DNA of 64,000 bases from Streptomyces catenulae (GTDB lineage Bacteria; Actinomycetota; Actinomycetes; Streptomycetales; Streptomycetaceae), in NCBI RefSeq assembly GCF_000718015.1, contig NZ_JODY01000031.1, positions 62,001-126,000 on the forward strand, given 5' to 3'. Position numbers and translations under genes: made by a program. Below the pieces are notes generated by a model. That model saw only the letters and a program-made list of their open reading frames with translations. It ran no database searches and had not been told where the DNA came from. Below, one piece after another: positions 1-7,661 of this stretch (position 1 is its first letter; each line of letters opens with the position of its first letter).

Positions 1-530
1 CGGCCCACCGCCGTATCGCCCGCGCCGGGCACCACACCGGTCCGTCCTGCACGCCGTTCCGGCAGGAGCAGACGGACGAGCGGGTCACCGGCAGCTGGGA
101 GTCGAGCAGTCGGCAGGAGGAGGCGGGCGGCGCGGTCGCCGGGCGGCTGCGGGTCGAGCCGGGCGCGCGGGTGATGCGGACGCGGTACGTCTTCCGCGCG
201 GAGAGCGAGCCGGTGATGGTGTCGACGTCCTGGGAGCCGCTGGAGATCACCGGCCGCACGCCGGTGATGCTGCCCGAGGAGGGGCCGCTGGCGGGGCGCG
301 GGGTGGTCGAGCGGATGGCCGCCATCGACGTCGTGGTGGACAACGTCGTGGAGGAGGTCGGCGCCCGCCCGGGGCTGGCCGAAGAAGCCATGGCGCTGGG
401 CGGTGTGCCGGGCCATGCTGTGCTCGTCATCTCGCGGACGTACTTCGCCGGGGGGCGGCCCGTGGAGACCGCCGATGTGGTCACCCTCGCCGACCGGCAC
501 CGCGTGACGTATCACCTGCCGGTCAGATAG
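1..530 (+). CDS. GntR-family transcriptional regulator, C-terminal UTRA part (5' truncated by window edge)
   Basis: The frame is open from base 3 to the TAG at 528-530 with no need for an internal start, so the gene begins outside the window. The visible ~175 residues match the UTRA effector-binding fold of HutC/GntR regulators: a strand ending RVMRTRYVFR, the segment PVMVSTSWEPLEI, the helix VVDNVVEEVGARPGLAEEA, and a C-terminal AVLVISRTYFAGGRPVETADVV. The winged-helix DNA-binding domain would lie upstream. In this family the UTRA domain senses a small metabolite. The ligand cannot be inferred, although the amino-acid permease downstream on the same strand is a possible target. Confidence 0.8.
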   Translation, partial: AHRRIARAGHHTGPSCTPFRQEQTDERVTGSWESSSRQEEAGGAVAGRLRVEPGARVMRTRYVFRAESEPVMVSTSWEPLEITGRTPVMLPEEGPLAGRGVVERMAAIDVVVDNVVEEVGARPGLAEEAMALGGVPGHAVLVISRTYFAGGRPVETADVVTLADRHRVTYHLPVR

Positions 531-805
531 ATCCGGCGTGACGGGGGCGGGAGGAAGCGAAGAGGGGGACGGGCGTACGGATACGGGGCCTCGGGACGGG
601 TCCTGGTACCGCCCGTAACGCCAGTTTCATGCGGGCTCGTTGTCCGTATTCATTCTTATTTGTCGGCTGCACTGTGCCGTGGGAATAGTCACACCCGCTC
701 GCTGTGGCGGGGCTTTTCGCCGGGTGGGGGAATCCGATCATCCGATTCGCTCTTACGATGGCGAAGTTTGTGCACGGCACGGGGGAAGACCAGGAGACCA
801 AGCAC

Positions 806-2557
806 GTGAGCACGACGAAGACCCCGAGCGCGGAGCAGGGCTCGCACTCCAATTACCGCCGGTCCCTAGGGACCATCGCCCTGACCGCCACTGGTCTCGG
901 GTCCATCATCGGCTCCGGTTGGCTCTTCGGGGCCGAGCGGGCCGCTGCCATCGCCGGTCCCGCCGCCATCCTTGCCTGGGTGATCGGCGCGGTCGTCGCA
1001 CTCACCATCGCCCTGACCTACACCGAGCTGGGGTCGATGTTCCCGAAGGCCGGCGGCATGGTCCGCTACGGCCAGTACTCCCACGGCTCGCTCGCCGGTT
1101 ACCTCGCGGCGTGGGCCAACTGGATCGCGATCGTTTCCGTGATCCCCGGTGAGGCCACCGCCTCCGTCCAGTACATGAGCTCGTGGGACTTCGGCTGGGC
1201 CCAGGCGCTGTACGACGGCAAGGAGCTGACCGGCACCGGCGTCGCCCTCGCCAGCGTGCTGCTGATCTTCTACTTCTTCCTGAACTGGTTCGCGATCACG
1301 CTGTTCGCGAAGACCAACACCGCGATCACGGTCTTCAAGGTCGTCGTTCCGATCCTGACCGCGAGCGCGCTGATGATCGCGCACTTCGACACCGGCAACA
1401 TCAAGGACGCCGGTGGCTTCACGCCGAACGGCTGGAGCTCGGTCTTCACCGCCGTCGCGGTCTCCGGCATCGTCTGGGCCTACAACGGCTTCCAGTCGCC
1501 GCTGAACCTCGCCGCCGAGGCGCGCAACCCGGGCCGCTCGCTGCCGAAGGCCGTCATCGGCTCCATCGTCATCGCCCTGGTGATCTACGTCGCCCTGCAG
1601 GTCGCGTTCCTGATGGCGGTGCCCGGCGACAAGCTCTCCGCCTCCGGCGGCTGGGCCGGTCTCGGCTACAACTCCCCGCTGGCCGACCTCGCCATCGCCT
1701 GGGGCCTGAACTGGCTCGCGATGCTGCTCTACGCGGACGCCTTCATCTCGCCGTCCGGCACCGGCATGATCTACGCCGCCACCACCTCGCGCATGATCCA
1801 CGGCGTGCAGGAGAACGGCCACCTGCCCGGCATCTTCGGCAAGGTCGACAAGAAGACCGGTGTGCCGCGTCCGGCGCTGGTGCTCAACCTCGTCATCGCC
1901 TTCCTGTTCCTCGCGGTCTTCCGCGGCTGGGGCTCGCTGGCGGAGATCGTCTCCGTCGCCACGGTCATCTCGTACATCACCGGCCCCGTCGCCGTGATGT
2001 CGCTGCGCCGTCTGGCGCCCGGTCTGAAGCGGCCGGTGCAGCTGAAGGTGATGCCGGTCATCGCCCCGATCGCGATGGTCTTCGGCTCGCTGGTCCTCTA
2101 CTGGGGCCGCTGGCCGCTCACCGGCAAGGTCATCCTGATCATGGCCGTCGGTCTGCCGGTCTGGGCCTGGTACGAGATCGGCAAGCCGCTCTCCCAGGGC
2201 CGCAAGCCGTGGGCCGAGCTGCGCCCGCACCTCAAGGCCGGTGCCTGGATGGTGACGTACCTGCTGGTGATGGCGGTCGTCTCGTACGCGGGTGGCAAGG
2301 AGTTCGGCGGCAAGGGCTATCTGCCCGAGGGTGTGGACATCGTCGTGGTCGTCCTGATCGGCCTCGCGTTCTACTTCTGGGGTGTGCGCAGCTCGTGGCG
2401 GAACCCCTCGCTGGTCGCGGTCGAGGCCGAGATCCAGGCGGCGGAGCAGGCCGAGGAGTCGGCCGAGAAGGCCACCGTCGGTGCCCAGCGCTCCGGTGAG
2501 GGCGACGGTCCCGACGACGAGCGCCCCTCGGACGGCAAGGTCCGCAGCGACGCCTGA
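806..2557 (+). CDS. APC-superfamily amino acid permease (AspP/YveA-like)
   Basis: A 583-residue integral membrane transporter that most likely takes up an amino acid by proton symport. The N-terminal helix carries the APC signature GLGSIIGSGWLF, followed by ELGSMFPKAGG and the stretch SHGSLAGYLAAWANWIAIVS, which resembles aspartate:proton symporters of the YveA group. About 12 hydrophobic segments follow, then a ~60-residue charged cytoplasmic tail rich in Glu, Ala and Asp. I chose the GTG at 806 because AGGAG (792-796) lies 9 nt upstream. An earlier in-frame ATG at 704 would add 34 residues unlike the family. The 275-bp upstream gap is less GC-rich than the coding DNA and probably holds the promoter, but I cannot define its hexamers. 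Substrate is inferred from family resemblance only. Confidence 0.85.
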   Translation: MSTTKTPSAEQGSHSNYRRSLGTIALTATGLGSIIGSGWLFGAERAAAIAGPAAILAWVIGAVVALTIALTYTELGSMFPKAGGMVRYGQYSHGSLAGYLAAWANWIAIVSVIPGEATASVQYMSSWDFGWAQALYDGKELTGTGVALASVLLIFYFFLNWFAITLFAKTNTAITVFKVVVPILTASALMIAHFDTGNIKDAGGFTPNGWSSVFTAVAVSGIVWAYNGFQSPLNLAAEARNPGRSLPKAVIGSIVIALVIYVALQVAFLMAVPGDKLSASGGWAGLGYNSPLADLAIAWGLNWLAMLLYADAFISPSGTGMIYAATTSRMIHGVQENGHLPGIFGKVDKKTGVPRPALVLNLVIAFLFLAVFRGWGSLAEIVSVATVISYITGPVAVMSLRRLAPGLKRPVQLKVMPVIAPIAMVFGSLVLYWGRWPLTGKVILIMAVGLPVWAWYEIGKPLSQGRKPWAELRPHLKAGAWMVTYLLVMAVVSYAGGKEFGGKGYLPEGVDIVVVVLIGLAFYFWGVRSSWRNPSLVAVEAEIQAAEQAEESAEKATVGAQRSGEGDGPDDERPSDGKVRSDA

Positions 2558-2727
2558 CCGGCGCCGCGCCCGGGGCCCGTCCCCGCTTCCGCACCACCGA
2601 GCCGTACGGCTCCACCGGCCACTCGCAGGTCGTTCCCGGTTCGCCGGGGGCCCGCGGGTGGCCGGTTCGGTTTCTCTTTGTGCCATTCCATATCCGCTGA
2701 GTGAAGGTCGGGCGTAGGCTCGGGCAT

Positions 2728-2802
2728 ATGCAGAATGCGGTTTCGGTAACGGCCCGGGAGGGGCACGGGATGACGCGCGGTGCTGCGGATGGGGTGGCGT
2801 GA
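2728..2802 (+). CDS. possible 24-codon leaderless leader peptide coupled to the SPOR gene
   Basis: An ATG at 2728 lies 7 nt after the -10-like hexamer TAGGCT (2715-2720), the arrangement of leaderless Streptomyces mRNAs. The frame runs 24 codons and stops with TGA at 2800-2802, which overlaps the ATG of the SPOR gene by one base (TGATG). That geometry suits translational re-initiation. The peptide has no recognisable domain. It could be a real small protein, a coupling leader, or chance. Confidence 0.35.
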   Translation: MQNAVSVTAREGHGMTRGAADGVA

Positions 2803-2981
2803 TGGCTGACGGCGGGACGCGACTGCCCTGGCAGGTCATTCGTCAGGACGAAGGCGGCCACCGCTATCGGGTGGGCCGGTACGCCACCCGCGCGGAGGCC
2901 GAGCGGGTCATCGGCGGCCTCGGCGGCGGCGATGACCAGCGGCTCTACGTGGTGGAGAAGATGGATGTGACGGCGGGCTGA
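2802..2981 (+). CDS. small SPOR-like domain protein
   Basis: A 59-residue cytoplasmic protein consisting almost only of a SPOR-like fold: WQVIRQDEGGHRYRVGRYATRAEAERVI then a short strand ending YVVEKMD. SPOR folds generally bind denuded glycan strands, but this stand-alone actinomycete version has no signal peptide, so a peptidoglycan role is doubtful. A GTG at 2799 precedes the ATG at 2802. I prefer the ATG because it gives better spacing from the GGATGGGG stretch (2788-2794) and overlaps the stop of the short frame starting at 2728. The product is typical of a conserved Streptomyces hypothetical. Confidence 0.7.
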   Translation: MADGGTRLPWQVIRQDEGGHRYRVGRYATRAEAERVIGGLGGGDDQRLYVVEKMDVTAG

Positions 2982-2986
2982 GCGGG

Positions 2987-3014
2987 TTGCGGGGCGTGGT
3001 GTGCGCCGTAGGCT
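2987..3014 (+). promoter_or_regulatory. leaderless-type promoter of mutT-like gene
   Basis: TTGCGG (2987-2992) and TAGGCT (3009-3014) are separated by 16 nt, and the -10 ends 7 nt before the ATG at 3022. Transcription would begin at or next to the start codon, which explains the missing Shine-Dalgarno sequence. This is inferred from spacing only. Confidence 0.5.
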
Positions 3015-3021
3015 GCCGCGT

Positions 3022-3480
3022 ATGACGACGGTGCGTGTGGTGGTGGGCGGCGCGGTGCTCGACCGGGGGCGGCTGCTGGCCGCCCGGCGCAGCGCGCCAC
3101 CCGCGCTGGCCGGTCGCTGGGAGCTGCCCGGCGGCAAGGTGGAGGACGGTGAGAGCCCCGAGCAGGCGCTCGTGCGTGAGCTGCGCGAGGAGCTGGGCGT
3201 CGAGGTCGAGCCGCTGGAGCCGATCGCCGGTGAGTGGGGGCTGCGCCCGGGGTTCGTGTTGCGGGTGTGGGTCGCCAGGCTGGTCTCTGGCGAGCCGCGG
3301 CCGCTCCAGGACCACGACGAGCTGCGCTGGCTGGAGCCGGACGAGGAGCTGTCGGTGGACTGGCTGGACCAGGACCGTCCGGCCGTCGCCGCCGCGATGC
3401 GGCTGCTGCGGGAGGGCACGGACGCCGCGTCGCGTCCGCCGTCGCGCGGCACCGTGCCCGGCGGGCGGGCCCCGCTCTGA
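3022..3480 (+). CDS. NUDIX hydrolase, MutT-like (8-oxo-(d)GTP diphosphatase type)
   Basis: A 152-residue NUDIX hydrolase. The catalytic Nudix box is intact, with GGKVEDGESPEQALVREL followed by REELGV, supplying the Glu ligands for Mg2+. The preceding SAPPALAGRWELPGG motif is typical of MutT/CTP-pyrophosphohydrolase proteins that remove oxidised or non-canonical nucleotides. The late motif HDELRWLEPDEELSVDWLDQD also fits MutT. A GTG at 3001 could add seven residues, but the ATG at 3022 sits at the right distance from a TAGGCT -10 element for leaderless transcription. The gene is probably monocistronic. The precise substrate is not determined by the sequence. Confidence 0.85.
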   Translation: MTTVRVVVGGAVLDRGRLLAARRSAPPALAGRWELPGGKVEDGESPEQALVRELREELGVEVEPLEPIAGEWGLRPGFVLRVWVARLVSGEPRPLQDHDELRWLEPDEELSVDWLDQDRPAVAAAMRLLREGTDAASRPPSRGTVPGGRAPL

Positions 3481-3660
3481 GCGCGCCGGGCCGCCGGTGG
3501 TCCGCGCGCCGCGGCGGTGGGCCCGGCCGGGCGAGGCGTTCGTCCGGGTGGCGTGGGCGGCCGCGCGCGGGCGGTACGGGCGGGCGATTATCGGGTATGT
3601 CCTGAATGACCCTTTTGTAGGCGGGTGTGGTGGTCCACCGCACCATGGGAAGTGATCGGC

Positions 3661-4113
3661 GTGAGCGACAGCGGAGCGGCAGGGGCCCCCGATTCGGCAC
3701 ACGCCGCCGTCCGCCGTCGAGGCACGGTCCCCGGGGCGTCCGCCGTCGCCGGATGGAGCTTCCCCGCCGAGCCCGGAGCCGTCCGTACCGCGCGGGCCAC
3801 GGTCCGCTCGACCCTCGCCGACTGGGGTCTGGAGGGCGTCGCCGACACCGCCGTCCTGCTCGTCAGCGAGCTGGTCACCAACTCCCTGACGTACGCCAGC
3901 GGCCCGATCGGCGTCCGGCTGGAACGGCTCGGCGGCGGACTCCTCGTCGAGGTCTCCGATCCGCTGCCCGATCCGCCGCTGGAGCGCGCCGCCACCCCCG
4001 ACGACGAGGGCGGACGCGGACTGCAACTGGTCGCCCGGGCCTCCCGGCGCTGGGGGACGCGGCACGGCAAGAGCGGCAAGACCGTGTGGTTCGAGCTGTC
4101 GGTGGCTGGTTAG
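3661..4113 (+). CDS. RsbW-like ATP-binding regulator (HATPase_c, anti-sigma/serine kinase family)
   Basis: A 150-residue protein made of one GHKL ATPase fold. The N box is ELVTNSLTY, the G1/lid region is DEGGRGLQLV, and the C-terminal strand is GKTVWFEL. Streptomyces has many such RsbW-type proteins that bind anti-sigma antagonists or phosphorylate STAS partners. The target here is unknown. The GTG at 3661 has GGGAAG (3647-3652) 8 nt upstream. The protein is strikingly similar to the C-terminal ATPase domain of the phosphatase gene that starts 170 bp downstream, which suggests a shared origin and perhaps a shared partner. Confidence 0.8.
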   Translation: MSDSGAAGAPDSAHAAVRRRGTVPGASAVAGWSFPAEPGAVRTARATVRSTLADWGLEGVADTAVLLVSELVTNSLTYASGPIGVRLERLGGGLLVEVSDPLPDPPLERAATPDDEGGRGLQLVARASRRWGTRHGKSGKTVWFELSVAG

Positions 4114-4283
4114 GAGACAGGTGGATCCGGTCGACACGCGTCGTTGCCCATTCGTCGACAAACCGTGCCGGAGCCGCGATCGAGACTGTGCTGTGATCGT
4201 GAAGACCGTGTTCCGAAGTGCCGAGGTGCTGATTTACTCGGCAGGTCCGGTCCGGGCACGATGAGCTGGAGGGGACGGGGCTC

Positions 4284-6932
4284 GTGAGCGAGTTGTCATC
4301 CGGCGGGACGGTTCCCGCGCAGACCGCAGGTCACGGCGGCAAGGGGCAGGGCGACCCGGCCCTCGTCCCGCCCGAGCGCGTGGCGCAGGAGCCGCCGGTG
4401 TGGCAGTCCGGCCGACCCGGTTCGATCTACGACTACATCCGCCTCGCGTCCTTCTCCCTCGGGCCCGACGGCCGGATCGACGGCTGGAGCGAGCGCGCCG
4501 CCGACCTGCTCGGCATCTCCGCCGCCCAAGCCGTCGGCAAGGACCCCGTCGAGGCGTTCGTCCCCCACGAGCTGCGCGAGAGCGGGCACCGCGCGGTCTC
4601 CCGGATCCTGGACGGCCGGGAGTGGACCGGTCTGGTGCCCTACCGCCGCGCCGACGGCGGCGACGGGCTCGCCGAGATCTACGTCATGCCGTCCGCCACG
4701 GAGGACGGCGAGCGGGCCGCGCTCTGTCTCGTCGTCGACGTCAAGGCGCTGCGCGGCATCGAGACCGACCTCGCCGCCGCACAGGCGGTCTTCGGCCAGT
4801 CCCCGGTGGGCTTCACCCTCTTCGACACCCGGCTGCGGCTGCTCCGCGTCAACGAGCGCTTCGCCACCGTCTTCGGCGGCCCGGCGAGCAAGTACCGAGG
4901 TGGCACCCCGTACGACTTCCTGCCGCGGGCCGAGGCCGAGCGGATGACGGTGGCGCTGCGCCGGGTGCTGGACACCGGCGAGGCGGTGACCGAGATGCAG
5001 CTGGTCGGCGTGGTGCCCGGCGCGGAGGACCGGCGCCGCTGGTCGGTCTCGCTCTACCGGCTGCACGGCGCCAGCGGCCGCCCCATCGGCGTCGCCGCCC
5101 TCGCCTCCGACGTCACCGGGCGCCGCCGCGCCGAACGCGAGGCCGCCAACGCCCGGCGCAACCTCGCGCTGCTCAACGAGGCGGGCGCCCGCATAGGCAA
5201 CTCCCTCGACCTGGAGACCACCGCCCGCACCCTCCTCGACGTCGCCGTCCCGCAGTTCTGCGATCTGGCCTCCGTCGACCTCTACCAGGGGCTGCTGGCG
5301 GGCGACGAGGCGCCGCCCGGGATGAGCGACGGCAGCGCGGAGCTGCGCCGCGTCGCGTTCTCCAGCGCCGTCTCCGACGCGCCGCTCGCCACCATGCCCG
5401 CTGTGCCCGAGGGCGGGCCGGTCGCGGTCGGCGCGGTCCACCGCTACCCGTTCAACTCCCCGTGCGCGGGCGCGCTGCGCACCGCCCAGGCGCAGATCGT
5501 GCCGGGGCGGGAGAGCGAGGAGGGTCGCGAGCTGGGCGCCGTGGTGCACTCCACGCTCGCGGTGCCGATGGTCGCCCGGGACACCGTCGTCGGACTGGTG
5601 CAGTTCTCCCGGACGAAGGGCAGCGAGCCGTTCGGCGAGCGGGACACCGCGCTCGCCGTGGAGCTGGCGGCCCGCGCTGCGGTCTGCATCGACAACGCCC
5701 GGCTCTACCGCCGCGAGCACGAGCGGGCGCTGATGCTCCAGCGCAGCCTGCTGCCGCCCGGCGACCCGGAGGCCGCCGGTCTCGACATCGCCTGCCGCTA
5801 TCTGCCGGGCACCACCGCCACCGAGGTCGGCGGCGACTGGTTCGACGTCATCGAGCTGCCCGGCCACCGCACCGCGCTGGTCGTCGGCGACGTCATGGGC
5901 CGCGGGCTGCGCGCCGCCGTCGCCATGGGCGAGCTGCGCACCGCCGTGCGCACGCTGGCCCTCCTCGACCTGGAACCGGCCGAGGTGCTGGCCGCGCTGG
6001 ACGAGGTCGCCCGCGGGCTGGGCGGCGGCGAGGGCCGCGGCGGCAAGCGCTCCGCGACCGGCCGCTCCCCGGCCCCCGGCGTCCCGCACGCCGCCGGGAC
6101 CGCCGACCTCTCCGAGGTCTACCTCGCCACCTGCGTCTACGCCGTCTACGACCCGATCACCCGCCGCTGCACCTTCGCCAACGCCGGGCATCTGCCGCCG
6201 GTGCTGGTCGAGGAGGGCGCCGAGGCGGTGCTGCTGGACGTACCGCCGGGGATGCCGCTGGGGGTGGGCGGCGAGCCGTTCGAGGAGACCGAGGTGGAGC
6301 TGGCGGACGGCGCGCTGCTCGCCCTCTACACCGACGGCCTCGTCGAGTCCCGCGACCATCCGCTGGACGAGGGACTGGAGGCGTTCCGCAGCGCGCTCGA
6401 CGCCGACCGGCCGCTGGAGGACGCCTGCGACCACGTCCTGTCCACCCTGGACACCTCGCACGGCGAGGACGACATCGCGCTGCTGATGGCCCGGGTGCAC
6501 GGGCTGCCCAAGGACGCGGTGGGGGACTGGAGCCTGGCGCCGGAGGCCCGGTCGGTGGCGCGCGCCCGGGAGCTGGCCCGCGACCAGCTGACCGACTGGG
6601 GCCTGACGGAGCTGGTGGACACCACCGAGCTGCTCGTCAGCGAACTGGTCACCAACGCGCTGCGGCACGGTCACGGCGAGATCCGGCTGCGGCTGCTCCG
6701 CGACCGGTCATTGGTGTGCGAGGTCTGGGACGCCGACCTCGCCCAGCCGCGCCGCCGCCGCGCCCGCGACACCGACGAGGGCGGCCGCGGCCTCCAGCTG
6801 GTGGGCCTGCTCAGCGCGGGCTGGGGCAGCAGACGCACCCCGCGCGGCAAGACGGTCTGGTTCGAACTGGCGCTGCCCGACGGCGATCATCCGGCGCCGG
6901 ATCCGACCGAGGCGTTGCTGAGCATGTTCTGA
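4284..6932 (+). CDS. multidomain PP2C (SpoIIE-type) phosphatase: PAS-PAS-GAF-PP2C-HATPase
   Basis: An 882-residue soluble switch protein that likely senses a signal and dephosphorylates a STAS anti-sigma antagonist. Domains in order: PAS ~46-155, second PAS ~163-285, GAF ~300-485, SpoIIE-type PP2C ~500-735 and RsbW-like HATPase_c ~745-870. Metal-binding PP2C motifs are visible as VGGDWFDV and VVGDVMGRG, and the late YTDGLVESRD and EDDIALLMAR are present. The ATPase carries ELVTNALRHG, DEGGRGLQLV and GKTVWFEL. A ~30-residue Gly/Arg/Ser-rich loop interrupts the PP2C domain. The GTG at 4284 has GGAGGGG (4268-4274) 9 nt upstream. The fusion puts opposing activities (phosphatase and putative anti-sigma kinase) in one chain. 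Confidence 0.9.
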   Translation: MSELSSGGTVPAQTAGHGGKGQGDPALVPPERVAQEPPVWQSGRPGSIYDYIRLASFSLGPDGRIDGWSERAADLLGISAAQAVGKDPVEAFVPHELRESGHRAVSRILDGREWTGLVPYRRADGGDGLAEIYVMPSATEDGERAALCLVVDVKALRGIETDLAAAQAVFGQSPVGFTLFDTRLRLLRVNERFATVFGGPASKYRGGTPYDFLPRAEAERMTVALRRVLDTGEAVTEMQLVGVVPGAEDRRRWSVSLYRLHGASGRPIGVAALASDVTGRRRAEREAANARRNLALLNEAGARIGNSLDLETTARTLLDVAVPQFCDLASVDLYQGLLAGDEAPPGMSDGSAELRRVAFSSAVSDAPLATMPAVPEGGPVAVGAVHRYPFNSPCAGALRTAQAQIVPGRESEEGRELGAVVHSTLAVPMVARDTVVGLVQFSRTKGSEPFGERDTALAVELAARAAVCIDNARLYRREHERALMLQRSLLPPGDPEAAGLDIACRYLPGTTATEVGGDWFDVIELPGHRTALVVGDVMGRGLRAAVAMGELRTAVRTLALLDLEPAEVLAALDEVARGLGGGEGRGGKRSATGRSPAPGVPHAAGTADLSEVYLATCVYAVYDPITRRCTFANAGHLPPVLVEEGAEAVLLDVPPGMPLGVGGEPFEETEVELADGALLALYTDGLVESRDHPLDEGLEAFRSALDADRPLEDACDHVLSTLDTSHGEDDIALLMARVHGLPKDAVGDWSLAPEARSVARARELARDQLTDWGLTELVDTTELLVSELVTNALRHGHGEIRLRLLRDRSLVCEVWDADLAQPRRRRARDTDEGGRGLQLVGLLSAGWGSRRTPRGKTVWFELALPDGDHPAPDPTEALLSMF

Positions 6933-6937
6933 ACGGC

Positions 6938-6964
6938 GGGCCCCGCGGGTGCGGGGCCCGTTTC
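6938..6964. terminator. intrinsic terminator after the PP2C gene
   Basis: A perfect 10-bp stem, CGGGCCCCGC (6938-6947) with GCGGGGCCCG (6952-6961), has a GGGT loop and is followed by TTT. It lies 6 nt after the phosphatase stop and separates it from the convergent small gene. Confidence 0.7.
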
Positions 6965-6982
6965 CGTGGGCGGGGCGCCCGC

Positions 6983-7276
6983 TCAGGGGGCGTGCCGGTC
7001 CTTGGCCCCCAGACCCTCGTCGTCCGCGTCGGACCACAGGGCGGAGTCGTACGGGGCGTCGGGGACGGGGACGACGCGGTCGCCGTCGGTCCGGGTGGTG
7101 TGGGCGGTACCGGCTCCGGCGCGCAGCAGGCGCAGGCTGTCGCCCAGGTGGTCGGTGTCGGTGCGCACCCGGCGGACGTCGAGCCCGTCGCCGAGCCGCC
7201 GCTCCAGCCGCTCCACGGCGCGGGCCAGCTCGTCCAGGGTGCGTTCGGCCGCCGTCAGCTCGTCGTGAAGGGACAT
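6983..7276 (-). CDS. small coiled-coil hypothetical protein
   Basis: A 97-residue acidic protein on the minus strand. Residues ~3-45 form a heptad-rich helix (ELTAAERTLDELARAVERLE) and the C-terminal half is polar and probably disordered. I do not recognise a family. The ATG at 7276 has AGAGGG about 6 nt upstream on its strand. A longer frame up to 7345 is open, but its extra residues are Arg/Pro-rich and lack an SD. It converges on the PP2C gene with the terminator hairpin between them. Confidence 0.6.
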   Translation of the reverse strand: MSLHDELTAAERTLDELARAVERLERRLGDGLDVRRVRTDTDHLGDSLRLLRAGAGTAHTTRTDGDRVVPVPDAPYDSALWSDADDEGLGAKDRHAP

Positions 7277-7661
7277 GGTCCGCCCTCTCTGCCGAAAACG
7301 TCGTCCGGGAAGGCCGTCGGCGCCGGGGCGAGGTCTCCGGAGCACGGGGACGACCTCCTACGTCCCGAGTGTCCCGCGTCGCGGAGAGGCGGGAAAGGCG
7401 GGGAGCCGGGGCGCCCGCCGCACCGGGGGCGCGGCCCGGCTCCCCGGGCCCGCCGACCGCCGGGCCGGAGCCCGCTCCCGCGCCGCCCGCGGGGCTCTTC
7501 CGCCGGGCGGGTGGCCTTGCGCCGGGGCGTCGCCGTGTCGGGCGGCCGGGCCGTCCCCGGTCGCCTTCAGTGGGGGTGCCATAGATGTGATGAGCCGCCA
7601 AGTGGGCCGGACGTGTCGCGGCGGCTCGGCGCGGCGTCGGCGAGCCCCGGAGGTAACAGCC
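7277..7661. other. 385-bp intergenic region between divergent genes
   Basis: Extremely GC-rich, low-complexity DNA between the minus-strand coiled-coil gene and the plus-strand lipoprotein gene. It must hold both promoters. I see no convincing -35/-10 pair, no conserved ORF and no RNA gene. Only the last ~80 bp show a modest rise in A and T. Confidence 0.4.

Noticed and set aside
866..2839. 657-residue open frame antisense to the APC permease
   Set aside because: GC-rich codons leave few stops on the opposite strand. Composition is Arg/Asp/Gly/Pro-biased with no domain, while the sense frame is a clear transporter.
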